From Asterias amurensis (taxonomy: Eukaryota > Echinodermata > Asteroidea > Forcipulatida > Asteriidae), in contig NC_092668.1 of the NCBI RefSeq assembly GCF_032118995.1, positions 12,565,501 to 12,629,500 of the forward strand: DNA of 64,000 nucleotides, in the 5' to 3' direction. Shown here piece after piece: positions 40,100-52,200 of the stretch (position 1 is its first letter; each line of letters begins with the position of its first letter). Both the position numbers and the translations under genes were made by a program. Below the pieces are notes generated by a model. It worked only from the letters and a program-made list of their open reading frames with translations, ran no database searches and was not told the origin of the DNA.

Positions 40100-41120
40100 A
40101 GATGTACAAATAAAATCTGTGAAAAGGGTTCACTACCCACAGCGAAACCTCTGGCAATTTCTAAAATTGGTTTATGAAAAAGATGCACAATAGATGAAAT
40201 TTATTCAGTGATTTATTTCATATGGTTTCTTTTGAGAAACATTTAGGTTTACCGTTTTATTTTATTTCAGGAAAGAAACAAAAACAAATCAGTGAAAGTG
40301 TTTGCTGCCTGTAGGGGAACCTCTGGTCAATATTATGATATTGTTTGAAAGATAAATGCGCAATTTTTGTTTGAATATAAGGTGGTTTATCATTTCGCCA
40401 TTTTGAAAAAAAAGCACCCCCAAATTTCTTTGTTTGTACTTGTTATTTTATTTCAGAGTTTTTTCCCCTCTGAAAAAAAGCAAAAATCAGGGATAAAGGT
40501 TTGCCAACTGTAGGGAAAGCTCTGGCCAATGTTTTAACTGCGTTTAATTGAAAAATGTACCAGCACTTCATTTTAACTGGCAATTTATTATATTATATGG
40601 TAATTTTTGATAATTACCCTCCCCCTCCCCAAATATTTGGCTAGAAATAGTTTTGTTTTATTTCAAAGATTTTATATTTAACACTGAAGAGCAAACTTCA
40701 GTGATATGGGTTCGCCACCCATAGGGAAACCTCTGGCCAATTTTTTAACTGTTAATTGAAAATTTTGCCACTTCATATTTATTAGGTGATTTATCATTTG
40801 GTAAGTTTTGAAAAACAAGCCCCCAAATATTTGGTTTTGTATTTTTAACTCTGAACACAGGAGAGCAAAAATTCAGTGACAAAGGGTTCGCCACCCGTAA
40901 GGAAACCCCTGGCCAATTTTTTAACTGTGTTTGATTGAAAATTGCGCCACTTCAAATAAAAAATTGATATTTGGTAAATTTTAAAAAATATCAAAAGCCC
41001 CTAAATATTTATATATACGAATGGGTTCTCTTTCATTTCAGAGGTTTTATATTTTACCTCGGTGATATTGTAAAATCGTTGACAAAGGGTTCGCCACCCG
41101 TAAGGAAACCCCTGGCCAAT
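40100..41120 (+). repeat. Older tandem repeat, about 190-bp unit, six diverged copies
   Basis: A core of the type 'gggttcgccacccgtaagga' recurs near 40120, 40300, 40498, 40708, 40886 and 41087, with 'aacccctggccaatttttt' after it. Copies become more alike from left to right. It lies in intron 2 of the POLR1H-like gene. Confidence 0.85.
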
Positions 41121-41502
41121 TTTTTTTGAAATGTTTGGGAAAAAGCAAATGTTATTTGTTGACGTATCGAAATCTTTACCTCGAATGGATTCATCACTAC
41201 TGTGACAGTGTTGTGCTTCTTTCTGTTTTCTCAGCAAGTAGAACCAGTAGACCTATTTTGTTGAAACTTTCACAGTTTTATTTCATCTTAGGCGCTTTAT
41301 CACAAATTTGTTTTTTCAGTGCTTGGTTATTTTTCACCACTTCCTAAATTTCATTTTTGTATCTGGTCGTGTTTCAGATTGACAGGGCATGTGCCAAGTG
41401 CGGTCACGATGGACTTCATTTCCACACCAGGCAAACCCGATCAGCTGATGAAGGACAAACTGCTTCTATTTCTGCCCATCATGCAAGTAAGTTAAGGACT
41501 AC

Positions 41503-41666
41503 TTAAGCCTGGTTCATTCTTCCTGCAAATGCACAGTGAATTTTGGCGACACAGCCCCGATTTCTTAGGGAATGTTTTGAAGGGGTTGTGACACAGTTCA
41601 ACTGTTGCGAGTTAGTGACAACAAAATTTGCTTCACATTCGCAGGAAGTATGAACCGGGCTTTAGG
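41503..41666. mobile_element. Palindromic MITE, about 164 bp (POLR1H intron 3)
   Basis: Ends 'aagcctggttcattcttcct' and inverted 'aggaagtatgaaccgggctt'; related to 8795-9012 and to a fragment near 34500-34570. Confidence 0.7.
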
Positions 41667-41704
41667 CTTGTAGACCCTTTTAGGTTTATCATACAGTTTC
41701 CATA

Positions 41705-41905
41705 GATTGCACAGGGGTTAGTAGGTACCTGTGAGGGCAGAGATGGTTCTTGAGATTTTTTTAGCTTGGCTGCACAGGCAGTTTATTCCCAAGGGAGCTG
41801 AGTTGGTTTGATGAATGAAATAAATGGCCTAGTGACTAGGGGTAACATTGTTGAAGAGCAACGACTGTCACTGAATTACGGATTTCAGTGCTATATGAGA
41901 ATTAG
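41705..41905 (+). mobile_element. SINE body/tail fragment (POLR1H intron 3)
   Basis: Same block as in 31255-31475 ('gtacctgtgagggcagagat', 'aaatggcctagtgac'). Confidence 0.6.
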
Positions 41906-42017
41906 TACAAGCAGAAATTCACTGTTTACATGACATGTGTAGAAAGCACAATATGGTTACAAGTGCAGCAATCAGCAAAACAGAAACAAACAAAACATGC
42001 AATTGGATCTTTAAGGA

Positions 42018-42164
42018 TCTGCGGTGGATTTCACAAAGAGTTAAGACTAGTCTTATCTCAAGTTACTCGTCTAACTTGGGATTGTTAGCCTTAAGTTTTA
42101 AATATCTCCTGGGACTAGTCCTAACATAGGACCTGTTCTAACTCTTTGTGAAATCGACCCCAGG
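42018..42164. mobile_element. Palindromic MITE, about 147 bp (POLR1H intron 3)
   Basis: Ends 'tggatttcacaaagagttaa' and inverted 'taactctttgtgaaatcgac'. Its right end was captured in every unit of the 590-bp array that follows. Confidence 0.7.
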
Positions 42165-45100
42165 ATGGTTAGGTTCAAAGGTTCATTTTTTATGTAAAAG
42201 TAATTTGTGATTTGTTTTTTTGATTTACAGGCATCAAGAGATTGAGTACTCCTGAAGAGAATCAACATCATCGGATCTGTCTACACTGAGAGGAACTCAA
42301 GGCAAGAGCTCACTGGAACAAGGAGATGAAATCAACACCGACGATGACGACGAAAATGGCGACCTGATGCCAGAGAGATGTCTTACTGATGAGGAGGCTG
42401 ATTTTTGACTGTGCTTATTCATTGAAAATTGCGCCACTTCATATAAGGTAATTTATAAGTTTTGAAAAACAAGCCCCGAAATATTTGGTTTAATATTTTT
42501 AACTCTAAAAAACAGAAGAGCAAAAATTCAGTGACAAAGGGTTCGCCACCCGTAAGGAAACCCCTGGCCGATTTTTTTTACATGTTTAGGAAAAAGCAAA
42601 CGTAATTTGTTGTACCGAAATCTTTACCTCGGATGGATTCATCTCTACTGTGACAGGGTTTGCTTCTTTCTATTTTCTCAGCAAGTAGAACCAGTTAACC
42701 TTTTTTGCTGAAACTTTCAACGTATTCATCTTTCTAACTCTTTGTGAAATCAACCCCAGGATGGTTAGGTTCAAAGGTTCATTTTTTATGTAAAAGTAAT
42801 TTTATATTAATTTATTGTTGGATTTACAGGCATCCAAAGATTGAGTACTCCAGAAGAGAATCAACATCTTCGGATCTGTCTACACTGAGAGGAACTCAAG
42901 GCAAGAGCTCACTGGAACAAGGAGATGAAATCAACACAGCAACGACGACGACGACGACAACCTGATGCCAGAGAGATGTCTTACTGATGAGGAGGCTGAT
43001 TTTTGACTTTGCTTATTCATTGAAAATTGCGCCACCTCATATAAGGTAATTTATAAGTTTTGAAAAACAAGCCCCGAAATAGTTGGTTTAATATTTTTAA
43101 CTCTGAAAACAGAAGAGCAAAAATTCAGTGACAAAGGGCTCGCCACCCGTAAGGAAACCCCTGGCCGATTTTTTTTACATGTTTGGGAAAAAAGCAAAGG
43201 TAATTTGTTGTATGGAAATCTTTACCTCGGATGGATTCATCGCTACTGTGACAGGGTTTGCTTCTTTCTGTTTTCTCAGCAAGTAGAACCAATTAACCTT
43301 TTTTGCTGAAACTTTCAACGTATTCATCTAACTCTTTGTGAAATCAACCCCAGGATGGTTAGGTTCAAAGGTTCATTTTTTATGTAAAAGTAATTTTATA
43401 TTAATTTATTTTTGGATTTACAGGCATCCAAAGATTGAGTACTCCTGAAGAGAATCAACATCTTTGGATCTGTCTACACTGAGAGGAACTCGAGGCAAGA
43501 GCTCACTGGGACAAGGAGATGAAATCAACACCGACGATGACGACGACGACGATGACAACAACGACGACCTGATGGCAGAGAGATGTCTTACTGATGAGGA
43601 GGCCGATTTTTGACTGCTTATTCATTGAAAATTGCGCCACTTCATACAAGGTAATTTATAAGTTTTGAAAAACAAGCCCCCAAATATTTGGTTTAAATTT
43701 TTTAACTCTAAAAAAAAAGGGTTCGCCACCTGTAAGGAAACCCCTGGCCGATTGTTTTTTACATGTCTGGGAAAAAAACAAACTTAAATTTGTTGTATCG
43801 AAATCTTTACTTCGGATGGATTCATCGCTACTGTGACAGGGTTTGCTTCTTTCTGTTTTCTCAGCAAGTAGAACCAATTAACCTTTTTTGCTGAAACTTA
43901 AACGTATTCATCTTTCTAACTCTTTGTGAAATCGACCCCAGGATGGTAAGGTTCAAAGGTTCATTTTTTATGTAAAAGTAATTTTATATTTATTTATTTT
44001 TGGATTTACAGGCATCCAAAGATTGAGTACTCCTGAAGAGAATCAACATCTTCGGATCTGTCTACACTGAGAGGAACTCAAGACAAGAGCTCACTGGAAC
44101 AAGGAGATGAAATCAACACCGACGATGACGACGACAACGGCGACCTGATGGCAGAGAGATGTCTTACTGATGAGGAGGCTGATTTTTGACTGTTTATTCA
44201 TTGAAAGTTGCGCCACTTCATATAAGGTAATTTATAAGTTTTGAAAAACAAGCCCCCAAATATTTGGTTTAATTTTTTTAACTCTGAAAACAGAAGAGCA
44301 AAAATTCAGTGACAAAGGGCTCGCCACCCGTAAGGAAACCCCTGGCCGATTTTTTTTTACATGTTTGGGAAAAAACAAACAAAAATTTTTTGTATCGAAA
44401 TCTTTACTTCAGATGGATTCATAGCTATTGTGACAGGGTTTGCTTCTTTCTGTTTTCTCAGCAAGTAGAACCAATTAACCTTTTTTGCTGAAACTTTATC
44501 TTTCTAACTCTTTGTGCAATCGACCCCAGGGAGGTTAGGTTCAAAGGTTCAATTTTTATGTAAAAGTAATTTTGTATTTATTTATTTTTGGATTTACAGG
44601 CATCCAAAGATTGAGTACTCCTGAAGAGAATCAACATCTTCGGATCTGTCTACACTGAGAGGAACTCAAGACAAGAGCTCACTGGAACAAGGAGATGAAA
44701 TCAACACCGACGATGACGACGACGACGACCTTGACGACCTGATGCCAGAGAAATGTCTTACTGATGAGGAGGCTGATTTTTGACTGTGTTTATTCATTGA
44801 AAGTTGCGCCACTTCATATAAGGTAATTTATAAGTTTTGAAAAACAAGCCCCCAAATATTTGGTTTAATTTTTTTAACTCTGAAAACAGAAGAGCAAAAA
44901 TTCAGTGACAAAGGGTTCGCCACCCGTAAGGAAACCCCTGGCCGATTTTTTTTTACATGTTTGGGAAAAAACAAACAAAAATTTGTTGTATCGAAATCTT
45001 TACTTCAGATGGATTCATAGCTATTGTGACAGGGTTTGCTTCTTTCTGTTTTCTCAGCAAGTAGAACCAATTAACCTTTTTTGCTGAAACTTTATCTTTC

Positions 45101-47150
45101 TAACTCTTTGTGCAATCGACCCCAGGGAGGTTAGGTTCAAAGGTTCAATTTTTATGTAAAAGTAATTTTGTATTTATTTATTTTTGGATTTACAGGCATC
45201 CAAAGATTGAGTACTCCTGAAGAGAATCAACATCTTCGGATCTGTCTACACTGAGAGGAACTCAAGACAAGAGCTCACTGGAACAAGGAGATGAAATCAA
45301 CACCGACGATGACGACGACAACGGCGACCTGATGGCAGAGAGATGTCTTACTGATGAGGAGGCTGATTTTTGACTGTTTATTCATTGAAAGTCGCGCCAC
45401 TTTATATAAGGTAATTTATAAGTTTTGAAAAACAAGCCCCCAAATATTTGGTTTAATTTTTTTAACTCTGAAAACAGAAGAGCAAAAATTCAGTGACAAA
45501 GGGTTCGCCACCCGTAAGGAAACCCCTGGCCGATTTTTTTTTACATGTTTGGGAAAAAACAAACAAAAATTTGTTGTATCGAAATCTTTACTTCAGATGG
45601 ATTCATAGCTATTGTGACAGGGTTTGCTTCTTTCTGTTTTCTCAGCAAGTAGAACCAATTAACCTTTTTTGCTGAAACTTTATCTTTCTAACTCTTTGTG
45701 CAATCGACCCCAGGGAGGTTAGGTTCAAAGGTTCAATTTTTATGTAAAAGTAATTTTGTATTTATTTATTTTTGGATTTACAGGCATCCAAAGATTGAGT
45801 ACTCCTGAAGAGAATCAACATCTTCGGATCTGTCTACACTGAGAGGAACTCAAGACAAGAGCTCACTGGAACAAGGAGATGAAATCAACACCGACGATGA
45901 CGACGACAACGGCGACCTGATGCCAGAGAGATGTCTTACTGATGAGGAGGCTGATTTTTGACTGTGCTTATTCATTGAAAATTGTGGCACTTCTTAAAAG
46001 GTAATTTATAAGTTTTGAAAAACGAGCCCGCATTATTTGGTTTAATATTTTTAACTCTGAAAACAGAAGAGCAAAAATTCAGTGACAAAGGGTTCGCCAC
46101 CCGTAAGGAAACCCCTGGTCGATTTTTTTGTACATGTTTGGGGAAAAAAGCAAACGTAATTTGTTGTATCGAAATCTTTACCTCGGATGGATTCATCGCT
46201 ACTGTGACAGGGTTTGCCTCTTTCTGTTTTCTCAGCAAGTAGAACCAAATAACCTTTTTTTGCTGAAACTTTCAACGTATTCATCTTTCTATCTTTTTGT
46301 GAAATCGACCTCAGGATGGTTAGGTTCAAAGGTTCATTTGTTATGTAAAAGTAATTTTATATTTATTTATTTTTGGATTTACAGGCATCAAAAGATTGAG
46401 TACTCCTGAAGAGAATCAACATCTTCGGATCTGTCTTACACTGAGAGGAACTCAAGGCAAGAGCTCACTGGAACAAGGAGATGAAATCAACACCGACGAT
46501 GACGACGACGACGACGACATTGACGACCTGATGCCAGAGAAATGTCTTACTGATGAGGAGGCTGATTTTTGACTGTGTTTATTCATTGAAAGTTGCGCCA
46601 CTTCATATAAGGTAATTTATAAGTTTTGAAAAACAAGCCCCCAAATATTTGGTTTAATTTTTTTAACTCTGAAAACAGAAGAGCAAAAATTCAGTGACAA
46701 AGGGTTCGCCACCCGTAAGGAAACCCCTGGCCGATTTTTTTTTTACATGTTTGGGAAAAAAAGCAAAGGTAATTTGTTGTATCGAAATTTTTACTTCGGA
46801 TGGATTCATCGCTACTGTGACAGGGTTTGCTTCTTTCTGTTTTCTCAGCAAGTAGAACCAATTAACCTTTTTTGCTGAAACCTTTAACGTATTCATCTTT
46901 CTAACTCTTTGTGAAATCGACCCCAGGATGGTTAGGTTCAAAGGTTCATTTTTTATGTAAAAGTAATATTTTTTATTATTTTTCTTTTTTTGGATTTACA
47001 GGCATCAAGACAGTTAATACTCCTGAAGAGAATCAACATCTTTGGATCTGTCTACACTGAGAGGAACTCAAGGCAAGAGCTCGTTGGAACAAGGAGATGA
47101 AATCACCACCGACGACAACCACCACCTGATGCCAGAGAGATGTCTTACCA
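42135..47150 (+). repeat. Tandem array, about 590-bp unit, nine copies of the last POLR1H exon
   Basis: Copies of the acceptor plus terminal exon begin near 42231, 42830, 43424, 44012, 44600, 45196, 45784, 46385 and 47002 (spacing 588-617). Each unit joins a piece like 40800-41275 (upstream of exon 3) to a piece like 42135-42410 (exon 4 and downstream), so exon 3 is left out. Middle units are nearly identical; the last is shorter and more diverged. Each unit holds an acceptor 'ttggatttacaggcatc', HPKIEYS-stop coding bases and a GAC/GAT run of variable length. Confidence 0.92.
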
Positions 47151-47726
47151 TCCCAGTATGGGTACTTAAATAAGATAAGGATCCTTTATCACTGACAGTG
47201 CCATCAAGATTGTCTCTAGAAACTAAATGACAGCAAAATTTATTCTGATTCCTTTTTTCAAGCGGGTCTCGATCGATACACGGGAACCAGACAAAATGGC
47301 CGAACTGTGGTAAAGGTGTTTTAAACTGTCAGTGTTGCTTACATTAGTTTGTGTTATACAACACCCGAGCAGATCCTTGCCATTTGATTTGAGGATTGAG
47401 CGCCGTGTGTTGGCAAATAAAATTACTATTGCATGCTAAAGTCACTCACCGTGCATTTTTCGTTCCATCCGAAAAGTACAATTGCCAGCTGAGCAAAAAA
47501 AATCTCCGCGTGTACGTGTCTTTGGTAACACAGCAGTGTTACTGCAAGGCACATTACTAGCGATTTGCTTCTGCGTATCCCAAAATAGCTGTACAGAACA
47601 CACATTGTTAAACAGGCCGACCCAAAAGAAACGGTTGTAATTTCACAATTAGAAATTGTACGCCTACGCTTTGTTTGTTATGAAAATTGTATCTTCCAAT
47701 CAAAACGACAAAGATCTACTTGAATG

Positions 47727-47890
47727 TTATATAAAACAAATAATGAATGTTTTTCATTCGTGCAAGGGTGCAAAATGTTCATTCATTAAAAGATGGAATG
47801 TTCCATTCAACTTGGCTCTGCTTCGTTGAATAGAACATTCCATCTTTCAACTCATGAACGTATTCGCACCATTCATTATTTGTTTAAAAC
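47727..47890. repeat. Palindromic element
   Basis: Arms 'aaagatggaatgttccattc' and 'gaatagaacattccatcttt', with outer 'aataatgaatg' / 'cattcattatt'. About 160 bp; could be a MITE. Confidence 0.7.
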
Positions 47891-48053
47891 GAGTATCTAA
47901 AACTTAGTTTCAAAAAAGAGTATCTAAAATTTCATTTTTTACCTTCATGAATTGTTGTTATTGATTGGTCCTCCCCTTACCCCTGGGGTGGGTTGATTGA
48001 TTGATTTTAAGAGCGAGCGAGGCATAACACTTCTGTATTTTACATAAATTGTC

Positions 48054-48419
48054 TTAAAGGCAGTGGACACTGTTGGTAATTACTCAAAATAATTATTGTC
48101 ATAGAACCTTTCTTTGTAACGAGTTATGAGGAGAGGTTGATAGTATAAAACATTTTGAGAAACAGCCCTCTCTGGAGTGACTTGGTTTTCGAGAAGTAAT
48201 TCCCCACAAATTTGATTTTGAGACCTCAGATTTAGAATTTGAGGTCTCAAAATCCAGCATCTGGAAGCACACAATTTTGTGTGACCATGGTGCGACAAGG
48301 ATTTTGACGGTCGATTAAGCTCAAATTTTCACAGGTTTGTTATTTTATGTATATGTTGAGAAACATCAACTGTGAAGACAAGTCTTTGACAGATACCAAT
48401 ACTGTCCAGTGTCTTTAAT
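48054..48419 (+). mobile_element. MITE-A, nearly full-length
   Basis: Termini 'cttaaaggcagtggacactg' and 'accaatactgtccagtgtct'; a few internal deletions. Confidence 0.75.
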
Positions 48420-48798
48420 ACATTTTATCAAGACATTCCCACGAAATGAGTTCACAATACTTCGTACAAAATGCATTAATTTTGACTTTACTTTCCTAAA
48501 TGCAGAATTTTAATTTTTTTTTTTTTTTCAAAACTCTCTTGGCAATTTTTTTTTCCCCTACTACTTTAAAAACTTTGCGCGCTTTAAAAACTCTTCTTTT
48601 CTAGATTTTTCCAACTTGGGAATCTTAGGAAAACACAAATTTCTGTAAAATTTGCTTGTGACTCAGATTGTGGGAATGCCTCTGGTTCTATATTGATACT
48701 TTGATGATTGTGAAGCCAAGTACAACATGCACTCAAGAACTAATGCAAGCGGAACACATCCTAAAGTTGTGTTCTTGGGACCAATCTTCATGACATAC

Positions 48799-48980
48799 AA
48801 GTATGTCATCATTTTAACTAAATTTATTCCTTTTTGGCACGGCATGTTTGGATAAGTGTGATGCACACCTGTCCAAACTCAAAATGAAATACGAGTACGT
48901 CATCAAGTTAACCAAATGTATTCATTTTAGGCATGATGTGTTTGGATAAGTGTGATGCACACCTGTCCAAACTCAAAATA
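48799..48980 (+). repeat. Tandem duplication, about 94 bp
   Basis: 'ttggataagtgtgatgcaca' followed by 'cctgtccaaactcaaaat' occurs twice in a row. Confidence 0.8.
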
Positions 48981-49267
48981 AAATTAATTAAAATGTGCAA
49001 TATATTTTACAAAACAGTCACAAACTTCATTTGAACATGTTTTTTCTTCTTCTTTACATTGCTGCGACAGTAATAATAAACAGTTCTAAATTTTATTGAA
49101 TTTTTTTTTGCATCAGCTGATACAAAAAAAAAAATCTAATTTCAGAGATATTAACTTTTTTTTCAACTCAAGGATAGTAAATGTTGTACTTGGCTTTTTT
49201 ACTTGGCTTTTTTATACTTTGAAAAATTATGTTGTAAAATAATTGGTTACCATTCATTAAATGCTGT

Positions 49268-52200
49268 AGAAAGCACCACTGAACTGTAGAAGCAGCAGAG
49301 TTGTGCAAACGTGTGTGCCTGTCGGTGTGGCCAACTACTATCTGGAAAGTGTGACGACCTAATGATCCAAGAGTTAATGGTTGGGTAAGCATTTTATTAA
49401 GTGAAATCTTGTTAATGTGGCGCTGGTGGTCTGTCTTACCGGTGTCCTACCTTACATGATTGACAAACTATTTCAACTTTCTCGATCTCCGACAAAAATT
49501 TGAAACCTAAGAAAGAAAGGATTTGGTTGCCTGTTGAAGTCTTTGGGGGCCTGTATCAAAAGTGTCAAGGACTGAGGACCATTGCACTTTTTTGCACATT
49601 TTTTACCTGATCATTTTGTTATCCTAAGTTGGTACCCGTCTCTCTATACTGTTCCTGTGTAAACGGGTCTACTTTTTGAGCAACTTCTCTACACTGGACA
49701 TCCTCTTCTGATCTGAGGGAGCCTCTGAACTTGACGAATGACGGAGACTTCTACCCAGATGTTGGTGCGAGGGTCGGAGAAACAAGATTCTGAACATGGC
49801 TATTCACATTTCAATCAGGTACTCAGGCTTTTACATTGGTTTCACTTGTGTTAAGAAGTTTTGAATGTATCAAAAGGAGATATCAAAGATGACATTGGGA
49901 TTGTGTAGGAAGTTAACAGGGCTCTTTATTGTAGAAGAAGCATGGTCGCTTAGAAAGATGCTGTTGTGCATTAGGTAATTGTGACTGGTTTAATTCTCAG
50001 CCACAGTAGGTTGTATGTACACTCCTTCGTAAGTTAGAGTAGTTGAACTGGTTAACAATATTCAGTCTATGATGTTAACTATTGGTCTATTTCAGTGACC
50101 AATTAACTAGGTTGTTCATTGTAGGTTTTGAGTGGTCAGCTTTATGACAGATTCTACAGTAGGTATATTAACGACAATCAGTAGAGGAAATGATTTACAA
50201 ATGATATTGATCAATAGATATTGCTTTTTTAACAAATATTGCCACTGTGGTGTGCATGATTTGTATACATTTTTCATAAACGTAATTTAGCTGCAGTAGG
50301 TGTTTTCAATCCTTCAGGGTATTAATTATTTATAATTGTGAACAGTTTTTACAACTGGTTAACCTTTTTCCAGCTGAACATGGTGACGACACTCGGGCGG
50401 TTTACAAAATTTGTTTAGCCGCACTGTTGGAATCTTGTTTCTCTGATCAGCACATCATCTAGGTTGAAGTTTTAGTTATTTAGGCTGTTAAAGTGACAAA
50501 GACACTTGGTTGTTAATATTTTGACAGGTTCTGAAAAGAGTAGGCAAGTTTAAGATAAACCTGTAGAACTGTTGGGAACAAATGCAACCTGTGTTTGTTC
50601 TTGTTAAGAACTCTTTGAAACAAAACAAATTTGTGCGATGTCCATCAATGATTTTAGTTTTTTTATGGTAAACATGAGAATGTCTCAACATGTACAACAG
50701 CGCAGTGTACAATAGATCAAACTACATGTAGGTGTTTATTAGCAGTATTAGTGTAGACTTATTCAGTTAAATAACCTCAGAACAAACAGTAATTTGTCAA
50801 ATGGCTAGGTAGATATAGGAAGTCCAGTATTAGTGTAGAACTATTAAATAAATAACTAAATTAGGTAGCTTGATTTTGTTATGAATATTATGCAAAAAAG
50901 ACACAGCAGGAATAGGTATTCTAAATAAGACCTCACTTTGTTACTTTAGTCATGCACTGTTTGCAGAATCACCGGTGTCTTTCTAGATGGAAAATACACC
51001 AAGTTTTCAGCGATTTTTATCGTCACTTAATAAAAAAACCTTAATTTTCGGACATCGACATCAGACTCAGTTTTATGCAAAAACATTGTACTTTATAATT
51101 GGTACAGAATCATTAGTATGCAGTGGTTGGTTTGCAGGTTTACATGTAGTTAATCAGTAGGAGTAGTTGTTGATCCTAGATGTTCAATACTTTATTGGGA
51201 CTTCATCAGCAATTTGTAGTTTGTAGGATTTGAAACTTTGTTGTACTTAGGATCTTATCGTCACTGATAAAACCTTAATTTTCTGACATCGACGTCGGAC
51301 TCATTTTTATGCAAAAACATTGTAATTTAAAATTGGTACGAAAACATTAGCATGCAGTTGTTGGTTTGCAGGTTTACATGAAGTTAATCAGTAGGAGTAG
51401 TTGTTGATCCTAGATGTTCAATACTTTATTCGGACTTCATTAACAATTTGTAGTTCCGTAGGATTTGAAACTTTGTTGTACTCAGGAGTTTAGATTTTGT
51501 TTAGAGATAGATTAGGTTGTTTTTTATTAGGTTTTTTCTCAGTCTAGTTATCCTCCATAAACCCAATGTCATCTACAATATCTCCTGTAACGATACTCAA
51601 TGCAATGAAGATGCAAATTTGATGTTTGTGTACAACCTCACTTTTGACTTTGAAATTTGACTTTGTTTGAACGTGTAATCACACACACTGTTAAAATGTT
51701 GCGATGTTTTAACAAATCCAAAACTTATGATTGATTTGAAACAAAATTTATGAAGAAGTGTAGTACTTCTAATGCAAGTGAAACCAATACATTCCTGAGT
51801 ATGCTGTTAATATTGAAAAGAACATGCGTATTTTAGTTCTGTTTTTTGTGCTTGTCACAAAAATTCACAAAATTGTTCAAGTTCAGCCGCCATGTTGGAA
51901 TCTTGTTTCTCTGATCAGCGCATCATCATCTGGGTTGAAGTCTTCGTTATTCTGATGGTACAGGACTCAATCGGTGACGGAGTGGAAGCATCCTTTTACA
52001 CTTCAACCAAAATTCGAACTTGAAACTTTACTCCAAGAACTTAGCGACGTGTTTGCCCGAACAGGGGGAGACGTCCGATGGTACACTTGATACAGATTCA
52101 TCAAACATTTTAACGGGCAACAGAATCCTTTCCGACTTTTGTTTTGGACTTTGGAAAAAAAAATCTTAAGTTTGTTTTTGGCTTCGGACTTTTAAAAAAC

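Larger units (their letters stand above)
37553..42255 (+). pseudogene. POLR1H: RNA polymerase I subunit RPA12 (POLR1H/ZNRD1)-like gene, four exons, apparently damaged
   Basis: RPA12 is a small zinc-ribbon subunit of Pol I that aids transcript cleavage in the nucleolus. Exon 1 (37553-37682) has the N-terminal ribbon: REFCPQFGSILPFPEK then MKCKTC; the second cysteine expected in CxxC is Phe (codon TTT). Exon 2 (39446-39548): HGVVYHSYLCLNSRKNV, with LGPL in another frame at its end. Exon 3 (41378-41486): IDRACAKCGHDGLHFHTRQT, RSADEGQT, the TFIIS-like ribbon with its RSADE catalytic loop. Then FYFCPSCK appears only after a shift of one base. Exon 4 (42231-42255): KHQEIEYS and TGA, like human KFQEKEDS. 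Thus two apparent frameshifts (about 39500 and 41461) and one lost zinc ligand. A weak alternative donor in exon 2 (AAG|GTTACA) would avoid the first, not the second. Sequence error is the other explanation; identity of the family is secure. Confidence 0.8.
47150..49267. other. Non-coding stretch between repeat arrays
   Basis: No recognisable exon. It holds a hairpin near 47727-47890, a MITE-A copy (48054-48419) and a short duplication (48799-48980). An AATAAA at 47415-47420 is the first hexamer I noted after the array. Confidence 0.45.

Noticed and set aside
42231-42409. TGA in the terminal exon as a selenocysteine codon
   Set aside because: The family ends at this point in other animals, and I saw no stem-loop resembling a SECIS element downstream.
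42744-42965. 73-residue frame reading through the last POLR1H exon copy as a separate gene
   Set aside because: It is one unit of the 590-bp array in which the stop codon changed; reported as part of the array instead.
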